A stretch of DNA of 64,000 nt, taken from the NCBI RefSeq assembly GCF_003171715.1, contig NZ_QGHL01000009.1, forward strand, positions 40,308 through 104,307, read 5' to 3'. A program made the position numbers and the translations under genes. Source of the stretch: Novosphingobium meiothermophilum (GTDB taxonomy: Bacteria > Pseudomonadota > Alphaproteobacteria > Sphingomonadales > Sphingomonadaceae). Positions 26,622 to 36,518 of this stretch are shown here, piece by piece. Position 1 is the stretch's first letter. The number at the start of each line of letters is the position of its first letter. Below the pieces are notes generated by a model, which worked only from the letters and a program-made list of their open reading frames with translations, was not told the DNA's origin and made no database searches.

Positions 26622-28763
26622 ATGACCGACAAGACTCTGGCAGACTGGCAGGCCGCGGCCGCAAAGGAAGTCAAAGGCAAGGATCTGATCTGGCACACGC
26701 CCGAAGGTATTGCCGTCAAGCCGCTCTATACCGCTGACGACGTGACCGTTGATCCGGGCCTGCCCGGTTTCGCGCCCTTCACGCGCGGCGTGCGCGCATC
26801 GATGTATGCGGGGCGCCCATGGACGATCCGCCAGTATGCGGGCTTCTCCACCGCCGAGGAATCCAACGCCTTCTACCGCCGCAACCTTGCCGCCGGGCAG
26901 AAGGGGCTTTCGGTCGCCTTCGACCTTGCCACGCACCGCGGCTACGATTCCGACCATCCGCGCGTGGTGGGCGATGTGGGCAAGGCGGGCGTGGCGATCG
27001 ACAGCGTCGAGGACATGAAGATCCTGTTCGACGGCATTCCGCTCGATCAGATGTCGGTCTCGATGACCATGAACGGCGCGGTCATCCCGATCCTCGCGTT
27101 CTTCATCGTGGCGGGCCAGGAACAGGGCGTTCCCACCGAAAAGCTGGACGGAACCATTCAGAACGACATTCTGAAGGAGTTCATGGTCCGCAACACCTAT
27201 ATCTATCCGCCCGAACCCTCGATGCGGATCATCTCCGACATCTTTGCCTATACCTCGGCAAACATGCCCAAGTTCAACTCGATCTCGATTTCCGGCTATC
27301 ACATGCAGGAAGCCGGGGCGACGCAGGTGCAGGAACTGGCCTTCACCATCGCCGATGGCATGGAATACGTGAAGTATGGCGTGGCCTCCGGTCTCGATAT
27401 CGACAAGTTCGCCGGCCGCCTGTCGTTCTTCTTCGCCATCGGCATGAACTTCTTCATGGAAGTGGCCAAGCTGCGCGCCGCGCGGGTGCTGTGGCACCGC
27501 GTGATGACGAAGCTGGGCGCCAAGGACGAACGCTCCAAGATGCTGCGCACGCACTGCCAGACATCGGGCGTTTCCTTGCAGGAGCAGGATCCCTACAACA
27601 ACGTCATCCGCACCACGATCGAGGCGATGGCGGCCATGCTGGGCGGCACCCAGTCGCTCCACACCAACGCGCTCGATGAAGCCATCGCGCTGCCGACCGA
27701 CTTTTCCGCCCGCATCGCGCGCAACACGCAGATCGTGCTTCAGGAAGAGACGGGCATGTGCAACGTGGTCGACCCGCTGGGCGGTTCGTATTACGTCGAA
27801 GCCCTCACGCAGCAACTGGTCGACAAGGCGTGGGAAATCATCGAGCGCGTCGAGGCCGAAGGTGGCATGGCCAAGGCCGTGGCCGCCGGCTGGCCCAAGG
27901 CGATGATCGAGGAAGCCGCCGCCGCCCGTCAGGCCCGCGTCGATCGGGGTGAGGACGTGATCGTCGGCGTCAACAAGTATCGCCTGGCAAACGAAGACCA
28001 GATCGAGACGCTGGAGGTTGACAACCACGCGGTGCGCGAGGCGCAGATTGCCCGCATCAAGCGCGTGCGCGAAACGCGCGACGAGACGAAGTGCCGCGCA
28101 GCGCTCAATGCGCTCACCGAAGGTGCCAAGACCGGCGGCAACCTGCTCGAACTGGCGGTCGAGGCTGCCCGCCACCGCGCCACCCTGGGCGAGATTTCGG
28201 ATGCGATGGAGGTTGTCTTCGGTCGCCACGGAACCGTGCCCACGCCGGTCAAGGGCATCTACGGTTCGGCCTATGCCGGAGACAATCGCTATCAACAGGT
28301 GCTCGATGGGGTCGAGGCCGTCACTCGCCGCCTTGGCCGCAAGCCGCGGATGCTGGTGGCCAAGATGGGGCAGGATGGCCACGATCGCGGCGCGAACGTC
28401 ATCGCCTCGGCCTTTTCGGACATGGGCTTTGACGTGACCAGCGGTCCCTTGTTCCAGACGCCCGAAGAAGCCGCCGCCCTGGCGCTGGAAAAGGATGTGG
28501 ATGCGGTGGGTGCATCGAGCCTTGCCGCCGGACACAAGACGCTGATCCCCGAACTGATCGCCCACCTCAAGGCGGCAGGCCGGGCCGACATCAAGGTCGT
28601 GGCAGGCGGCGTCATCCCGCCGCAGGACTACGACTTCCTGCGCGAGGCAGGCGTTCAGGGCATTTACGGCCCCGGTTCGAACGTGGTCGAATGCGCGGCC
28701 GACATGCTCCGCCTCCTCGGCCACAACATGCCGCCGCTGGGTAGCGAGATCGAGGCCGCCTGA
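26622..28763 (+). CDS. scpA: Methylmalonyl-CoA mutase (single-chain, B12-dependent)
   Basis: A 713-residue mutase that rearranges (R)-methylmalonyl-CoA to succinyl-CoA using adenosylcobalamin. The TIM-barrel part (1 to about 550) shows [29 protein letters not shown] and [15 protein letters not shown]. The C-terminal cobalamin domain has DGHDRG with His587 as the lower cobalt ligand. Length matches homodimeric or large-subunit forms; no separate small subunit is present. No MeaB/ArgK-type chaperone gene is in the operon. Translation starts 15 bp after the palindromic repeat. Confidence 0.97.
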   Translation: MTDKTLADWQAAAAKEVKGKDLIWHTPEGIAVKPLYTADDVTVDPGLPGFAPFTRGVRASMYAGRPWTIRQYAGFSTAEESNAFYRRNLAAGQKGLSVAFDLATHRGYDSDHPRVVGDVGKAGVAIDSVEDMKILFDGIPLDQMSVSMTMNGAVIPILAFFIVAGQEQGVPTEKLDGTIQNDILKEFMVRNTYIYPPEPSMRIISDIFAYTSANMPKFNSISISGYHMQEAGATQVQELAFTIADGMEYVKYGVASGLDIDKFAGRLSFFFAIGMNFFMEVAKLRAARVLWHRVMTKLGAKDERSKMLRTHCQTSGVSLQEQDPYNNVIRTTIEAMAAMLGGTQSLHTNALDEAIALPTDFSARIARNTQIVLQEETGMCNVVDPLGGSYYVEALTQQLVDKAWEIIERVEAEGGMAKAVAAGWPKAMIEEAAAARQARVDRGEDVIVGVNKYRLANEDQIETLEVDNHAVREAQIARIKRVRETRDETKCRAALNALTEGAKTGGNLLELAVEAARHRATLGEISDAMEVVFGRHGTVPTPVKGIYGSAYAGDNRYQQVLDGVEAVTRRLGRKPRMLVAKMGQDGHDRGANVIASAFSDMGFDVTSGPLFQTPEEAAALALEKDVDAVGASSLAAGHKTLIPELIAHLKAAGRADIKVVAGGVIPPQDYDFLREAGVQGIYGPGSNVVECAADMLRLLGHNMPPLGSEIEAA

Positions 28764-28795
28764 TAGTATCCGCCCAGAACCACGGGAGCGATGCC

Positions 28796-30079
28796 ATGAC
28801 ACAGAAGCTTGAGACGCTGACGATCCACGCCGGGTGCGAGCCTGATCCGACCACCAAGGCGCGGATCACGCCGATCTACCAGACGGCAAGCTATGTGTTC
28901 GACAGTGCCGAACATGCCGCGAACCTGTTTGCGCTGGCCGAGTTCGGCAACATCTACACCCGCATCATGAACCCGACCAACGCCGCGCTCGAAGCCAAGA
29001 TTGCGGCGCTGGAAGGGGGCGTGGGCGCCCTCGGCGTCGCATCGGGCCATGCTGCGCAGTTCATCGTCTTCCACACCCTGATGGAGCCGGGCTGCGAGAT
29101 CGTTGCGGCCAAGAAGCTCTATGGCGGCACGCTCAACCAGTTCGCGCACAGCTTTGCCAAGTTCGGCTGGAAGGCGGTGTTCGTCGATGCCGATGATCCC
29201 GCCGCCGTTGCCGCCGCGATTACCGACAAGACGCGCGGCGTGTTCATCGAAAGCCTCGCCAATCCCGGCGGCGTGGTGCAGGACATTGCCGCGATTGCCG
29301 AGGTCGCCCATGCTGCTGGCGTGCCGCTGATCGTCGACAACACGATGGCCAGCCCCGCACTGTGCCGCCCGATCGAGCACGGCGCGGACATCGTCGTCCA
29401 TTCCTGCACCAAGTTCCTCAACGGCCACGGCAATTCCATCGGCGGGCTGATCGTCGATTCGGGCAAGTTCGACTGGGCGGCGAGCGACAAGTTTCCCTCG
29501 CTCTCGCAGCCGAACCCCAGCTACCACGGCGCAGTGCTGACCGAGGCGCTGAAGCCGGTCGGCCCGATCGCCTTCATCATTGGCTGCCGCGTGCTGGGCC
29601 TGCGCGATCTTGGTCCGGCGATGGCGCCGATGAACGCGTTCCTGACGCTCACCGGCATGGAAACGCTGGCGCTGCGCATGGAGCGGCATTGCAGCAATGC
29701 GCTGCATCTGGCGCAGTGGCTTCAGGCCCATCCCAAGGTCGCGTGGGTATCCTATGCGGGCCTGCCGGAAGACCCCTATCACCAGCTTGCCCGCCGGTAT
29801 CTTGGCGGCAAGGGGGGCGCGGTGTTCACCTTCGGCGTGAAGGGGGGCTACGAGGCGGGCGTGAAGCTGGTCCAGTCGGTAAAGCTGTTCAGCCACCTCG
29901 CCAACATCGGCGACACCCGCTCGCTCATCATCCATCCCGCCTCGACCACGCACAGCCAGCTGGGCGAAGAGGAGTTGCAGGCTGCGGGCGCGGGCGCGGA
30001 CACCGTGCGCGTGTCGGTCGGCATTGAACACATCGACGACATCGTCGCCGACCTCGCGCAGGCGCTCGAACAGATCTGA
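28796..30079 (+). CDS. metY: O-acetylhomoserine sulfhydrylase (Cys/Met metabolism PLP enzyme)
   Basis: A 427-residue fold-type I PLP enzyme. The N-terminus KLETLTIHAGCEPDPTTKAR, the pyridoxal Lys206 in HSCTKFLNGHGNSIGG, and NIGDTRSLIIHPASTTH are typical of O-acetylhomoserine aminocarboxypropyltransferase, which makes homocysteine from O-acetylhomoserine and sulfide. It lies 32 bp after the mutase and 20 bp before pccA, so it is embedded in the propionyl-CoA operon, an unexpected place for a methionine-synthesis enzyme. The 32-bp gap leaves no room for a SAM or cobalamin riboswitch. It may instead handle sulfur or homoserine linked to methionine breakdown, which yields propionyl-CoA; that is speculation. 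Confidence 0.88.
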   Translation: MTQKLETLTIHAGCEPDPTTKARITPIYQTASYVFDSAEHAANLFALAEFGNIYTRIMNPTNAALEAKIAALEGGVGALGVASGHAAQFIVFHTLMEPGCEIVAAKKLYGGTLNQFAHSFAKFGWKAVFVDADDPAAVAAAITDKTRGVFIESLANPGGVVQDIAAIAEVAHAAGVPLIVDNTMASPALCRPIEHGADIVVHSCTKFLNGHGNSIGGLIVDSGKFDWAASDKFPSLSQPNPSYHGAVLTEALKPVGPIAFIIGCRVLGLRDLGPAMAPMNAFLTLTGMETLALRMERHCSNALHLAQWLQAHPKVAWVSYAGLPEDPYHQLARRYLGGKGGAVFTFGVKGGYEAGVKLVQSVKLFSHLANIGDTRSLIIHPASTTHSQLGEEELQAAGAGADTVRVSVGIEHIDDIVADLAQALEQI

Positions 30080-30099
30080 TAAACGGAAAGCAACCGCCA

Positions 30100-32121
30100 A
30101 TGTTCAAGAAAATCCTCATCGCCAACCGTGGTGAAATTGCCTGCCGCGTCATCAAGACGGCTCGTCGGATGGGTATTCAGACGGTGGCGGTCTATTCCGA
30201 TGCCGATGCGCGGGCGCCGTTCGTGCAGATGGCGGACGAGGCGGTGCATATCGGGCCTGCGCCTGCCGCGCAGTCCTACCTGATTGCCGACAAGATCATC
30301 GCGGCGTGCAAGGCAACGGGCGCGGAAGCCGTGCATCCGGGCTATGGCTTCCTGTCCGAGCGCACCTCGTTTGCCGAGGCGCTGGCGGCAGAGAACATCG
30401 CGTTCATTGGCCCCCCTGTCGGCGCGATCGCCGCGATGGGCGACAAGATCGAATCCAAGAAGCTGGCCAAGGAAGCGGGCGTCAACGTCGTCCCCGGCTT
30501 CGTCGGCGAGATCGAGGATACCGAGCATGCGGTGCGCATCTCGGACGAGATCGGCTATCCGGTGATGATGAAGGCCTCGGCCGGCGGTGGCGGCAAGGGC
30601 ATGCGTCTTGCCTACAACGAGAAGGATGTGCGCGAGGGCTTCGAGGCCGTGAAGCGTGAAGGCCTGAACTCGTTCGGCGATGACCGCGTGTTCATCGAAA
30701 AGTTCATCCTCAACCCGCGCCACATCGAGATCCAGATCCTCGGCGACAAGCACGGCAACATCCTTTACCTGAACGAGCGCGAGTGCTCGATCCAGCGCCG
30801 CCACCAGAAGGTGGTGGAAGAAGCGCCTTCGCCGTTCGTGACGCCCAAGATGCGCAAGGCCATGGGCGAACAGTGCGTCGCGCTGGCCCGCGCGGTGGGA
30901 TACTACTCGGCAGGCACGGTGGAACTCATCGTTTCGGGCGCCGATCCCAGCGGCGAAAGCTTCTACTTCCTCGAAATGAACACGCGCCTACAGGTGGAGC
31001 ATCCCGTGACCGAAGCCATCACCGGCATCGATCTGGTCGAGCAGATGATCCGCGTGGCCGCTGGCGAGAAGCTTGCATTCACGCAGGACGACGTGAAGAT
31101 CGACGGCTGGGCCATCGAGAACCGCGTCTATGCCGAAGACCCGTATCGCGGCTTCCTGCCATCGACCGGCCGCCTGATCCGCTATCAGCCTCCCCTCGCC
31201 GGTTGGACTGACGATGGCGAGGCCAACGGTCGGCGCGGCGTCGATGGCGTGCGGGTGGATGACGGCGTCTATGAAGGCGGTGAAGTCTCGATGTTCTATG
31301 ACCCGATGATCGCCAAGCTCATCACCTGGGGCAAGACGCGCGACGAGGCTGCCGACAAGCAGATCGAGGCGCTTGATGCCTTCGAGATCGAGGGGCTGGG
31401 CCACAACATCGATTTCGTGAACGCGATCATGCAGCACCCGCGCTTCCGGTCGGGCGAACTCACCACCGGTTTCATTGCCGAGGAATATCCCGAAGGCTTC
31501 ACCGGCGCGCCCGCTTCGTCAGAATTGAAGCAGCAGCTTGCAGCGCTTGCGGGATTTCTTGCCACCGCGCGGTCCGACCGGGCGCGGCAGGTGGACGGGC
31601 AGCTTGGTGATGAACTCGATCCGCCGTCGCAATGGGCGGTGAAGATCGGCGGCGAGACTTTTGCGGTCGGCGTGACCGAGGACGACATCACCGTTGATGG
31701 CAAGGTCATCGATATCGCGCTCGAATACTCGCTCGGCGACCGGATCGTGCATTGCGAGGTGGATGACAGGCCGCTCTCGGTAAAGGTCGAGACGACTCGC
31801 GCAGGCTTCAAGCTGACGACGCGCGGCGCGATCCACGATGTGCAGGTCCTGCCCGCACATATCGCGCACCTGACGAAGCACATGATCGAAAAGGTGCCGC
31901 CTGATCTTTCGAAGTTCCTGATCTGCCCGATGCCGGGCCTGCTCGTTTCGCTTCACGTGGCCGTGGGCGATACGGTGGAGGCGGGCCAGCCGCTGGCCGT
32001 GGTTGAAGCGATGAAGATGGAAAACATCCTTCGCGCCGAGAAGGCGGGCACGGTGAAGGCGGTCAACGCCAAGGCTGGCGACAGTCTCGCGGTGGACGCG
32101 ATCATCCTTGAAATGGAGTAA
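30100..32121 (+). CDS. pccA: Propionyl-CoA carboxylase alpha (biotin carboxylase/carrier) subunit
   Basis: A 673-residue protein with a biotin carboxylase domain (1 to about 445; ANRGEIACRVIKTARRMGI, ATP-loop SAGGGGKGMRLAY, ECSIQRRHQKVVEE, EMNTRLQVEHPVTE), a BT domain (about 460-590) found in PCC-type enzymes, and a biotinyl domain with Lys639 in EAMKMEN. It carboxylates biotin with bicarbonate and ATP and hands it to PccB. Last gene of the operon. The BT domain supports PCC over acetyl- or methylcrotonyl-CoA carboxylase. Confidence 0.95.
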   Translation: MFKKILIANRGEIACRVIKTARRMGIQTVAVYSDADARAPFVQMADEAVHIGPAPAAQSYLIADKIIAACKATGAEAVHPGYGFLSERTSFAEALAAENIAFIGPPVGAIAAMGDKIESKKLAKEAGVNVVPGFVGEIEDTEHAVRISDEIGYPVMMKASAGGGGKGMRLAYNEKDVREGFEAVKREGLNSFGDDRVFIEKFILNPRHIEIQILGDKHGNILYLNERECSIQRRHQKVVEEAPSPFVTPKMRKAMGEQCVALARAVGYYSAGTVELIVSGADPSGESFYFLEMNTRLQVEHPVTEAITGIDLVEQMIRVAAGEKLAFTQDDVKIDGWAIENRVYAEDPYRGFLPSTGRLIRYQPPLAGWTDDGEANGRRGVDGVRVDDGVYEGGEVSMFYDPMIAKLITWGKTRDEAADKQIEALDAFEIEGLGHNIDFVNAIMQHPRFRSGELTTGFIAEEYPEGFTGAPASSELKQQLAALAGFLATARSDRARQVDGQLGDELDPPSQWAVKIGGETFAVGVTEDDITVDGKVIDIALEYSLGDRIVHCEVDDRPLSVKVETTRAGFKLTTRGAIHDVQVLPAHIAHLTKHMIEKVPPDLSKFLICPMPGLLVSLHVAVGDTVEAGQPLAVVEAMKMENILRAEKAGTVKAVNAKAGDSLAVDAIILEME

Positions 32122-32250
32122 GCGCGCCCGTCCGTTTGGCTTCCGGCTCTTCGGCTACTGATCGGGGCCGGGAGCGGGGGAGGCGGGAATCGGGAGCGGT
32201 AAACCTTGGGCTTGTGTCCATGCTGCATCAGTCTGGCGCGATTTTGTGCG

Positions 32251-32268
32251 CACACGAAACTTCGTGTG
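32251..32268. other. Perfect short palindrome upstream of the CrbS-type kinase
   Basis: CACACGAA-AC-TTCGTGTG (32251-32268), 8-bp arms. It lies in the 335-bp gap between pccA and the kinase gene, 189 bp before the kinase start. Operator or small hairpin; no regulator can be assigned. Confidence 0.45.
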
Positions 32269-32311
32269 ACAGCCGCCTGACGAGCAGCTAAAGGAAGCGC
32301 CACACAAGTCG

Positions 32312-32360
32312 CCCGGCGCGGCCTTGGGAGAGGGTGCGACAACGTTCGCGCCGCGCCGGG
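32312..32360 (+). other. GC-rich stem-loop in the pccA-kinase gap
   Basis: CCCGGCGCGG (32312-32321) pairs perfectly with CCGCGCCGGG (32351-32360) around a 29-base loop, followed by TGTTATT. It could end the long pcc transcript, though it is 190 bp past the pccA stop. Apart from this and the palindrome at 32251, I see nothing in 32122-32456. Confidence 0.45.
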
Positions 32361-32456
32361 TGTTATTGCGGGATCTGCGGCATTGCCTATGCGCCCGCGA
32401 TGTGGTTGCCTGCGGGCCAGCATGATCGTCCGCCCCTGCAACAGCAATCCTTTCCG

Positions 32457-35400
32457 ATGAGCGCGGGGCTTGCCGCACTTCTGGCGCTGGCGCTTGGCGC
32501 ACTGCTTTTCGCCGTGGCCTTCTATGCCGAACGGCGGCTGCGTTCACGCAGCCTTGGCCCGCGCGCGCGTCATCTCGTTTATATGTTGGCGCTGGGTGTC
32601 TATTGCTCAAGCTGGACCTTCTACGGAACGGTCGGCACGGCGGTCAGCGAGGGCTGGAACTACCTGCCGATCTATCTTGCGCCCGCGCTCCTGCTGCTGT
32701 TCGCTCCGCGCTTTCTGGAACGGCTGGCCGAAGCGGTGCAGCAGGAACGTGCCGTCACCATCTCGGACTTTATCGGGGCGCGCTTTGGCCACGATGCCGC
32801 CGTGGCGCAGCTTGTCACCGTCATCGCCCTGTGCGGCACGATACCCTACGTGGCGCTGCAACTGCGATCGATCGGCGCGGCGGTGGCGGGCATTTCGGGC
32901 GCGGACATTGCCGTGCCCGCCATCCTTGCCGCAGCCATTGTGCTGGCGACTTTTGCGATTCTTTTCGGTGCGCGCCGCTACGAGATTGCCGGGCGCAGCG
33001 ACGGGCTGGTGGCGGCGGTCGCGCTGGAATCGCTCATCAAGATCATCGCCCTGGGGGTGGTGGGGGCCTATGCCTTCAGCGTGATTGCCGATGCCGATCC
33101 GGTGCGGCTGGCTGATGCCGTCCGGCATCTCGAACTGCGCTTTGCCCCTTCGCAGGTTTCCGCCGAAACACTGACCATCGCGCTAATCTCGACCTTTGCG
33201 ATCATCGTCCTGCCGCGCCAGTTCTACATGGCGCTGGTGGTGGCGCAGTCGCCGCACGATCTGCCCCGCGCGCGGGCTGGCCTTGCGCTCTATCTCCTTG
33301 CCATGGCGGCCCTGATCCTGCCGATTGCGGTGGGCGGGCTGGTGGCGCTTCCCGCTTCGGTGCCGCCTGATCTCTATGTCCTGCTGCTGCCGACCAGCAC
33401 CGGGGCATCGGCCATTGCCACCATTGCGCTGATCGGCGGTATCAGCGCCGGGGCGGCCATGGTCATCGTCGATGCCACCGCGCTTGCCACGATGGTTTCG
33501 AACGACCTGATCTTCCCGGCCGTGCTTCGGCAGGGCGGGCCCAGCGGCGAAGGCGATCTGGGCCGCCGCATGGTGCTGGTGCGGCGGCTGGCGATTGTCG
33601 GCGTGGTGGCGCTGGCGCTGCTGTGGGCGCTGCTCGTCGATCCGGCGCGCTCGCTCGCATCGATCGGGCTGGTGGCCTTTGCCGCCATGGTGCAGTTCGT
33701 GCCGCATCTTCTGCTGGCGGTTCAGGCGCCGGGGCGCGATCCGGTGGCGGCGCGCGCCAGCCTGCTCACCGGGCTTGCGCTCTGGCTCTATACGCTGGCC
33801 TTGCCGCCAATCATGCCGCGCGCCCTGCTCGATGCGCTGGCGGGCACCCTGTTCGATCCGCTGCGGCTCTTCGGCATCGGCCACGCCTCGCCGCTGGTGC
33901 ACGGCGTGGCATGGAGCCTTGCCGCCAATCTTGCGGTGCTGGGTCTGGTGGCCGCGGGCAAGCAGCGCGCCCCGCGCCTGCCGCGGCTTGCCGCAACCGG
34001 ACGTGCCGCGGGCAATCTGGGAGAACTGGCGGCGCTGACCGCGCGATTCGTCGGCGAAGAGCGCGCGCTTGAGGTCTTTCCGGCGGCGCGGCATGGGCAC
34101 GGGGTTGACCGCGCATCCGCCCGTCTCGCGCGCGAGATGATCGCGGGCGTGGTGGGCACGTCCTCGGCGCGGGCGCTGGTGGCGTCGGCGTTGGCGGGCG
34201 GGCGCATGACGCTTGAGGACGTGACCCGCCTGCTCGACGAGGGCGGCCAGTCGCTCAGCTTCTCGCGGCAGCTTCTGGCCGCCACTTTCGAGAACCTGCA
34301 ATCGGGCGTCAGCGTGATCGATGCGGATCTCAGGCTGGTGGCGTGGAACACCCGCTATGTCGAACTCTTCGGCTACCCGCCCGGACTGGTGCGCGAGGGC
34401 GTGGCGATAGCCGACCTCATCCGCTTCAACGTGGAGCGCGGGGCCTTTGCGGGCAGCGTCGATCACGAGGTTGACAAGCGCCTGCGCCACCTTCGCGCCC
34501 GGCGCGCCTATGTGTCCGAACGCGTGCATCACGATGGCCGGGTCATAAAGTCGGTTGGCGGGCCGATGCCGGGTGGCGGCTATCTTACCTCGTTCACCGA
34601 CATTACCGAGGACGCCAAGGTCCGCGCCGAACTGGAGCGGACGCTGAACGAACTTGAACAGCGCGTGGCCGAGCGCACCGCCGAACTGCGCGAGGCGAAC
34701 CGGCGGCTGGCCGATACCGGGCGCGAGAAGACGCGCTTTCTTGCCGCCGCCAGCCATGATCTGCTCCAGCCCCTGCACGCGGCGCGCCTCTTCGCCTCGG
34801 CGCTCGACCGTTCGCTGGAAGGCAATGCGCGCGCGCTGGCGCAGCGGGTGGACAAGTCCATCGTGGCCGCCGAAGCGCTGCTGCGCGCCTTGCTCGACAT
34901 ATCCCGGCTCGATGCGGGCGGGGTGCAGGCCAATCCCGAACCCGTCCTGCTTGCGCCGCTGATTGCCGATCTGGCCGACAACATGCGCCCGCTGGCCGAG
35001 GAAAAGGGCCTGATCCTGCGCACGGCAAGCCTTGGCGGCACTGTTGAGACCGACCCCGGCCTGCTGCGTTCGGTCCTGCAGAACCTCGTCGCCAATGCCT
35101 TGCGCTATACCCTTGCGGGCGGGGTGCTGATCGGCGTGCGGCGGCGCGGGGACGATCTGCGGATTGACGTCATCGATACGGGCGTGGGCATTCCTGCAGA
35201 ACGCCAGCACGAGATTTTCGGCGAGTTCACCCGGCTGGGCACGGTCGAGGCCGAAGGGCTGGGGCTGGGCCTTGCCATCGTGGAGCGTATCGCGCGGCTG
35301 ATCGGCGCGCGGATCGAACTTTCCTCGCGCGAAGGGCGGGGCAGCCGGTTCAGCGTGGCCCTGCCCGCGCGTGGCGCCGCTGCCGGGGCGGCGATGGTGC

Positions 35401-35864
35401 AATCGGCCGTTGCGCCGCAATCTGCCGGTGGGGGCAGGGCGCTGTCGGTGCTGGTGGTGGACAACGAGCCCGAAATTGTGGCCGCCACCACCGCGCTGCT
35501 CGAAGGCATGGGGCACGCGGTGACGGGGGCGACCGACATGGCATCGGCGCTGCGCCATGCCCGGCGCGCCGATGTGCTGCTGGCGGACTATCATCTTGGC
35601 AACGGCGAGGACGGATTGCGCCTCATCGATCAGGCGCGGGCGCGCAATCCGGCGCTGGCGGTGGCGCTGGTATCCGCCGAAGGCGGTGCGGACCTGCGCA
35701 AGCGGCTGCGGCTGCGCCGGGTGCCGCTGTTCGTGAAGCCCGCCGATCCTGCCGCGATCGAGGCCTTCCTGCGCGAGGCTGCGGGCCGGACAGGCGCCCT
35801 GCCTGCTTCGGCTGCGCCTGCCTCAGCCGCCCTTGGCTCAGACGGGAGGCGCAAGGCCCAGTGA
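32457..35864 (+). CDS. crbS: CrbS-type hybrid sensor kinase with SSS-transporter domain
   Basis: An 1135-residue inner-membrane protein. Residues 1 to about 500 form a solute:sodium-symporter-like domain with about 13 membrane segments (LGVYCSSWTFYGTVGTA, AVTISDFIGARFG, VLPRQFYMALVVAQSP). Then a PAS domain (about 615-720; SVIDADLRLVAWNTRYVELF), a HisKA domain with His767 (AAASHDLLQPLHAAR), a HATPase domain (NALRYTLAGGVL, DTGVGIPAE, GLGLGLAIVERIARL) and a C-terminal receiver with Asp1044 (LLADYHLGNGEDGL). This is the layout of CrbS, which with CrbR switches on acetyl-CoA synthetase in Vibrio and Pseudomonas. The convergent neighbours here are a CrbR-like regulator and acs, which strongly supports the role. 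Confidence 0.88.
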   Translation: MSAGLAALLALALGALLFAVAFYAERRLRSRSLGPRARHLVYMLALGVYCSSWTFYGTVGTAVSEGWNYLPIYLAPALLLLFAPRFLERLAEAVQQERAVTISDFIGARFGHDAAVAQLVTVIALCGTIPYVALQLRSIGAAVAGISGADIAVPAILAAAIVLATFAILFGARRYEIAGRSDGLVAAVALESLIKIIALGVVGAYAFSVIADADPVRLADAVRHLELRFAPSQVSAETLTIALISTFAIIVLPRQFYMALVVAQSPHDLPRARAGLALYLLAMAALILPIAVGGLVALPASVPPDLYVLLLPTSTGASAIATIALIGGISAGAAMVIVDATALATMVSNDLIFPAVLRQGGPSGEGDLGRRMVLVRRLAIVGVVALALLWALLVDPARSLASIGLVAFAAMVQFVPHLLLAVQAPGRDPVAARASLLTGLALWLYTLALPPIMPRALLDALAGTLFDPLRLFGIGHASPLVHGVAWSLAANLAVLGLVAAGKQRAPRLPRLAATGRAAGNLGELAALTARFVGEERALEVFPAARHGHGVDRASARLAREMIAGVVGTSSARALVASALAGGRMTLEDVTRLLDEGGQSLSFSRQLLAATFENLQSGVSVIDADLRLVAWNTRYVELFGYPPGLVREGVAIADLIRFNVERGAFAGSVDHEVDKRLRHLRARRAYVSERVHHDGRVIKSVGGPMPGGGYLTSFTDITEDAKVRAELERTLNELEQRVAERTAELREANRRLADTGREKTRFLAAASHDLLQPLHAARLFASALDRSLEGNARALAQRVDKSIVAAEALLRALLDISRLDAGGVQANPEPVLLAPLIADLADNMRPLAEEKGLILRTASLGGTVETDPGLLRSVLQNLVANALRYTLAGGVLIGVRRRGDDLRIDVIDTGVGIPAERQHEIFGEFTRLGTVEAEGLGLGLAIVERIARLIGARIELSSREGRGSRFSVALPARGAAAGAAMVQSAVAPQSAGGGRALSVLVVDNEPEIVAATTALLEGMGHAVTGATDMASALRHARRADVLLADYHLGNGEDGLRLIDQARARNPALAVALVSAEGGADLRKRLRLRRVPLFVKPADPAAIEAFLREAAGRTGALPASAAPASAALGSDGRRKAQ

Positions 35865-36470
35865 ACGCGCCACCAGCGCTGCCTGCGTGCGGTTCTGCAC
35901 ATCAAGTTTGCGCATGATCGCGGTCATGTGCGCCTTCACCGTCGCCTCGCTCATGCCAAGGTCATAGGCGATCTGCTTGTTCAGCTTGCCCTCAAGCACG
36001 GCAAGCAGCACCTTGAGCTGGGTGGGAGTAAGCCCGGCCACTTCGCGGCGCACCTCGTCAACCGGTTCGGCGGCGGCGCGCGGCGCGGAGGGGGCCGTCT
36101 TTTCGCCAAGCGCCACACGCAGGGCATCCTCGATCTGCGCGAGATCGGCATCCTTGCGCAGAAAGCCCACCGCACCAAAGGCGCGGGCTTCCTGCGCGAT
36201 CTGCGCGCCTTCCGCGCTTGAGACGACAAGGATTGGCACATCGGGCCGTTCGGCATGGAGCAGGGCAATGCCGGAATAGCCGACCGCCCCCGGCATTTTC
36301 AGATCAAGCGTGACGAGCGCCAGATCGGGCGTTTCCGCCACGGCTCTGGCGGCTCCGGTCAGGGTGCCGGCTTCGGCCACCTGCGCATCGGGAGCGACAT
36401 TGCCAACCGCCAGCGCCAGTGCCTGACGGAAGAGCGGATGATCGTCGGCAATCAGGATCGTTCTGCTCAC
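35838..36470 (-). CDS. crbR: CrbR-type LuxR-family response regulator
   Basis: A 210-residue regulator with a receiver domain (acidic pocket IADDHPLF, phospho-acceptor Asp56 in LVTLDLKMPG) and a C-terminal LuxR-type helix-turn-helix (LTPTQLKVLLAVLEGKLNKQ, IAYDLGMSEATVKAHMTAIM). Its end overlaps the 3' end of the kinase gene by 27 bp on the other strand, and it lies 48 bp after acs on the same strand as acs. It should receive phosphate from the CrbS-type kinase and activate acs and nearby uptake genes. Confidence 0.88.
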   Translation of the reverse strand: MSRTILIADDHPLFRQALALAVGNVAPDAQVAEAGTLTGAARAVAETPDLALVTLDLKMPGAVGYSGIALLHAERPDVPILVVSSAEGAQIAQEARAFGAVGFLRKDADLAQIEDALRVALGEKTAPSAPRAAAEPVDEVRREVAGLTPTQLKVLLAVLEGKLNKQIAYDLGMSEATVKAHMTAIMRKLDVQNRTQAALVARSLGLAPPV

Positions 36471-36518
36471 ATCCCTCCGGTCAGGCCGCGATCATGCCTT
36501 GGTGCAGGGCCAGCGCCA

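Noticed and set aside
28764..28795. SAM or cobalamin riboswitch before metY or the mutase
   Set aside because: The gap before metY is 32 bp, and the gap before the mutase is filled by the palindromic repeat; neither shows riboswitch cores.
26346..28802. An 818-residue open frame antisense to the mutase
   Set aside because: High-GC codon bias opens the opposite frames; the sense strand has full-length family motifs and this frame has none. The same holds for other long antisense frames (for example 2262-3980, 33183-35594, 36255-38294, 50623-53199).
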